From positions 1-13,105 of the forward strand of contig CALEKV010000090.1 in NCBI GenBank assembly GCA_937902525.1: a stretch of 13,105 bases of DNA. Direction: 5' to 3'. Position numbers and translations under genes: made by a program. This DNA is from an uncultured Candidatus Saccharibacteria bacterium. Lineage in GTDB: Bacteria; Patescibacteriota; Saccharimonadia; Saccharimonadales; Saccharimonadaceae. Each line of letters begins with the position of its first letter. The first letter of the stretch is position 1. Of this stretch, positions 12,195 through 13,105 are shown one piece after another. Under the pieces are notes generated by a model. The model saw only the letters and a list, made by a program, of their open reading frames with translations, made no database searches and was not told the DNA's origin.

Positions 12195-13105
12195 CTAAGC
12201 GTACATTACCACGCCTTCATATGGCCGCAAAGTAATGCGCCCCTTCTGACTATTTTTTGGCTGTTTGCTTGGTTGCGTGCTTAAGACAACATGGTGCACG
12301 CCAGCTGGTAGCGCCACGGTGCGCGGCTTACCACTAAAGTTTAGCGCCACCACATAAGTAGTGCCCTCATATGCACGCTCGTACACCAACACGTTTTTCT
12401 TATCGTCGATTAGCACTTCACGATACACGCCCTGTTTCATAGTCTCATCGCGATTACGAATTGCCAGCAAGTGCCGATACAAAATCAAAAACGAAGATTC
12501 CTGGCGCCGCTCTACGGCTACGTTATTATGCTTATAATCGCGCGCCACCGGTAGCCATGGTTCGTGTTTACTAAACCCGGCATGGGCACTCGCATCCCAC
12601 TGCATAGGTGTGCGGAATGGATCGCGCCCACCAAAAATCCCTTGTTGCGCGGACATATCGGTTCGCTGATGTTCCGGCACGGGCACATTTTCCATACCTA
12701 TTTCATCACCATAATAAACCGTTGGTATACCTGGCAGTGTCAACTGCAACATAGCAATGATACGCGCTTGCTTATGGCCAAACCTACTAGCAATGCGCGG
12801 CTGGTCATGGTTGCTAAAACAATACCCTTCAATGTCAGTTGGCCTGATCATCTGTTGGAATTCCCTGATGTAGTCGCCGTACGCTTTAGCATTCCACGGC
12901 AACCACATGCAGCCGAAATTAAACGGAATCGCAATGTTCGGATTAACATCATACAGCCGCTTGAACTGTTCCGCGACAGACCCTAAATTGCCGTCAACAA
13001 TCGCCTCAAAAAAGACAATACGGTCCGGATAGCTCTCGACCACATTGGTTAATTCTTGTAAATAGGGGATTAGCCGCGGCCCAAATTTAGTGTATTTTCG
13101 AATGT
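12195..13105 (-). CDS. GH13 alpha-glucosidase / alpha-amylase family protein (partial, 5' end outside window)
   Basis: The frame is open to the right edge, so only the C-terminal ~303 residues are seen. RIVFFEAIVDG holds the general acid Glu of family GH13. FSNHDQPRIASRFG holds the transition-state Asp. GIPTVYYGDEIGM and FRTPMQWD are typical of oligo-1,6-glucosidase, trehalose synthase and amylosucrase-like subfamilies. A C-terminal beta domain follows, ending LRPYEGVVMYA. It hydrolyses or transfers alpha-glucosyl units, probably in the cytoplasm. A GTG at 13043 could be mistaken for a start but falls inside the catalytic domain. It is convergent with the debranching-type enzyme and probably belongs to the same alpha-glucan locus as that enzyme and the GT4. 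The N-terminal catalytic nucleophile Asp lies outside the window. Confidence 0.93.
   Translation of the reverse strand, partial: IRKYTKFGPRLIPYLQELTNVVESYPDRIVFFEAIVDGNLGSVAEQFKRLYDVNPNIAIPFNFGCMWLPWNAKAYGDYIREFQQMIRPTDIEGYCFSNHDQPRIASRFGHKQARIIAMLQLTLPGIPTVYYGDEIGMENVPVPEHQRTDMSAQQGIFGGRDPFRTPMQWDASAHAGFSKHEPWLPVARDYKHNNVAVERRQESSFLILYRHLLAIRNRDETMKQGVYREVLIDDKKNVLVYERAYEGTTYVVALNFSGKPRTVALPAGVHHVVLSTQPSKQPKNSQKGRITLRPYEGVVMYA

Noticed and set aside
13041..13043. GTG as start of the GH13 gene
   Set aside because: The frame is open to the window edge and the GTG lies inside the catalytic domain.

Overview
The window looks like a piece of a small Patescibacteria (CPR) genome, most likely Candidatus Saccharibacteria. 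This is a judgement from gene content and style and was not checked by a search. The genes are compact, GC content is moderate, TGA is used as a stop codon (which argues against the Gracilibacteria/Absconditabacteria code), and there is a type IV pilin-like surface protein. Several promoters sit so close to start codons that the mRNAs must be leaderless.

Layout. 1-251: perfect 98-bp tandem repeat, 2.56 copies. 294-1626 (minus): voltage-sensor-like membrane protein and a pilin-like protein with a lectin/CBM-like C-terminus. 1709-1783 (plus): tRNA-Gly(CCC), followed at once by copy 1 of a structured ~140-nt repeat. 1941-4329 (minus): promoter, a leaderless 25-residue leader peptide with Phe codons, an intrinsic terminator, a single-chain PheRS-like synthetase, a small conserved-looking hypothetical protein, and a C39-like cysteine peptidase. 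4369-4402: orphan plus-strand terminator. 4454-4636: train of hairpins and repeat copy 2, opposite in orientation to copy 1. 4693-6709 (minus): DUF4342 protein, slipin (SPFH) and D-Ala-D-Ala ligase. 6733-9148 (plus): MFS transporter and RarA ATPase. 9095-10282 (minus) and 10372-12030 (plus): divergent GT4 glycosyltransferase and amylo-alpha-1,6-glucosidase-like (alpha/alpha)6 enzyme. 12063-13105 (minus): 3' part of a GH13 alpha-glucosidase that runs off the right edge, plus an in-frame open stretch beyond its stop that resembles a GH13 remnant.

How the genes work together. Ddl supplies D-Ala-D-Ala for peptidoglycan. Slipin and DUF4342 are translationally coupled membrane proteins. The GT4, debranching-type and GH13 enzymes form a plausible alpha-glucan or oligosaccharide locus. 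The strongest candidate for something undescribed is the region in front of the PheRS-like gene. It has the full layout of a ribosome-mediated attenuator (leader peptide with Phe-Phe, alternative antiterminator, terminator) on a transcript predicted to start at the leader AUG. The second is the inverted repeat pair whose central hairpin changes sequence completely while staying base-paired.
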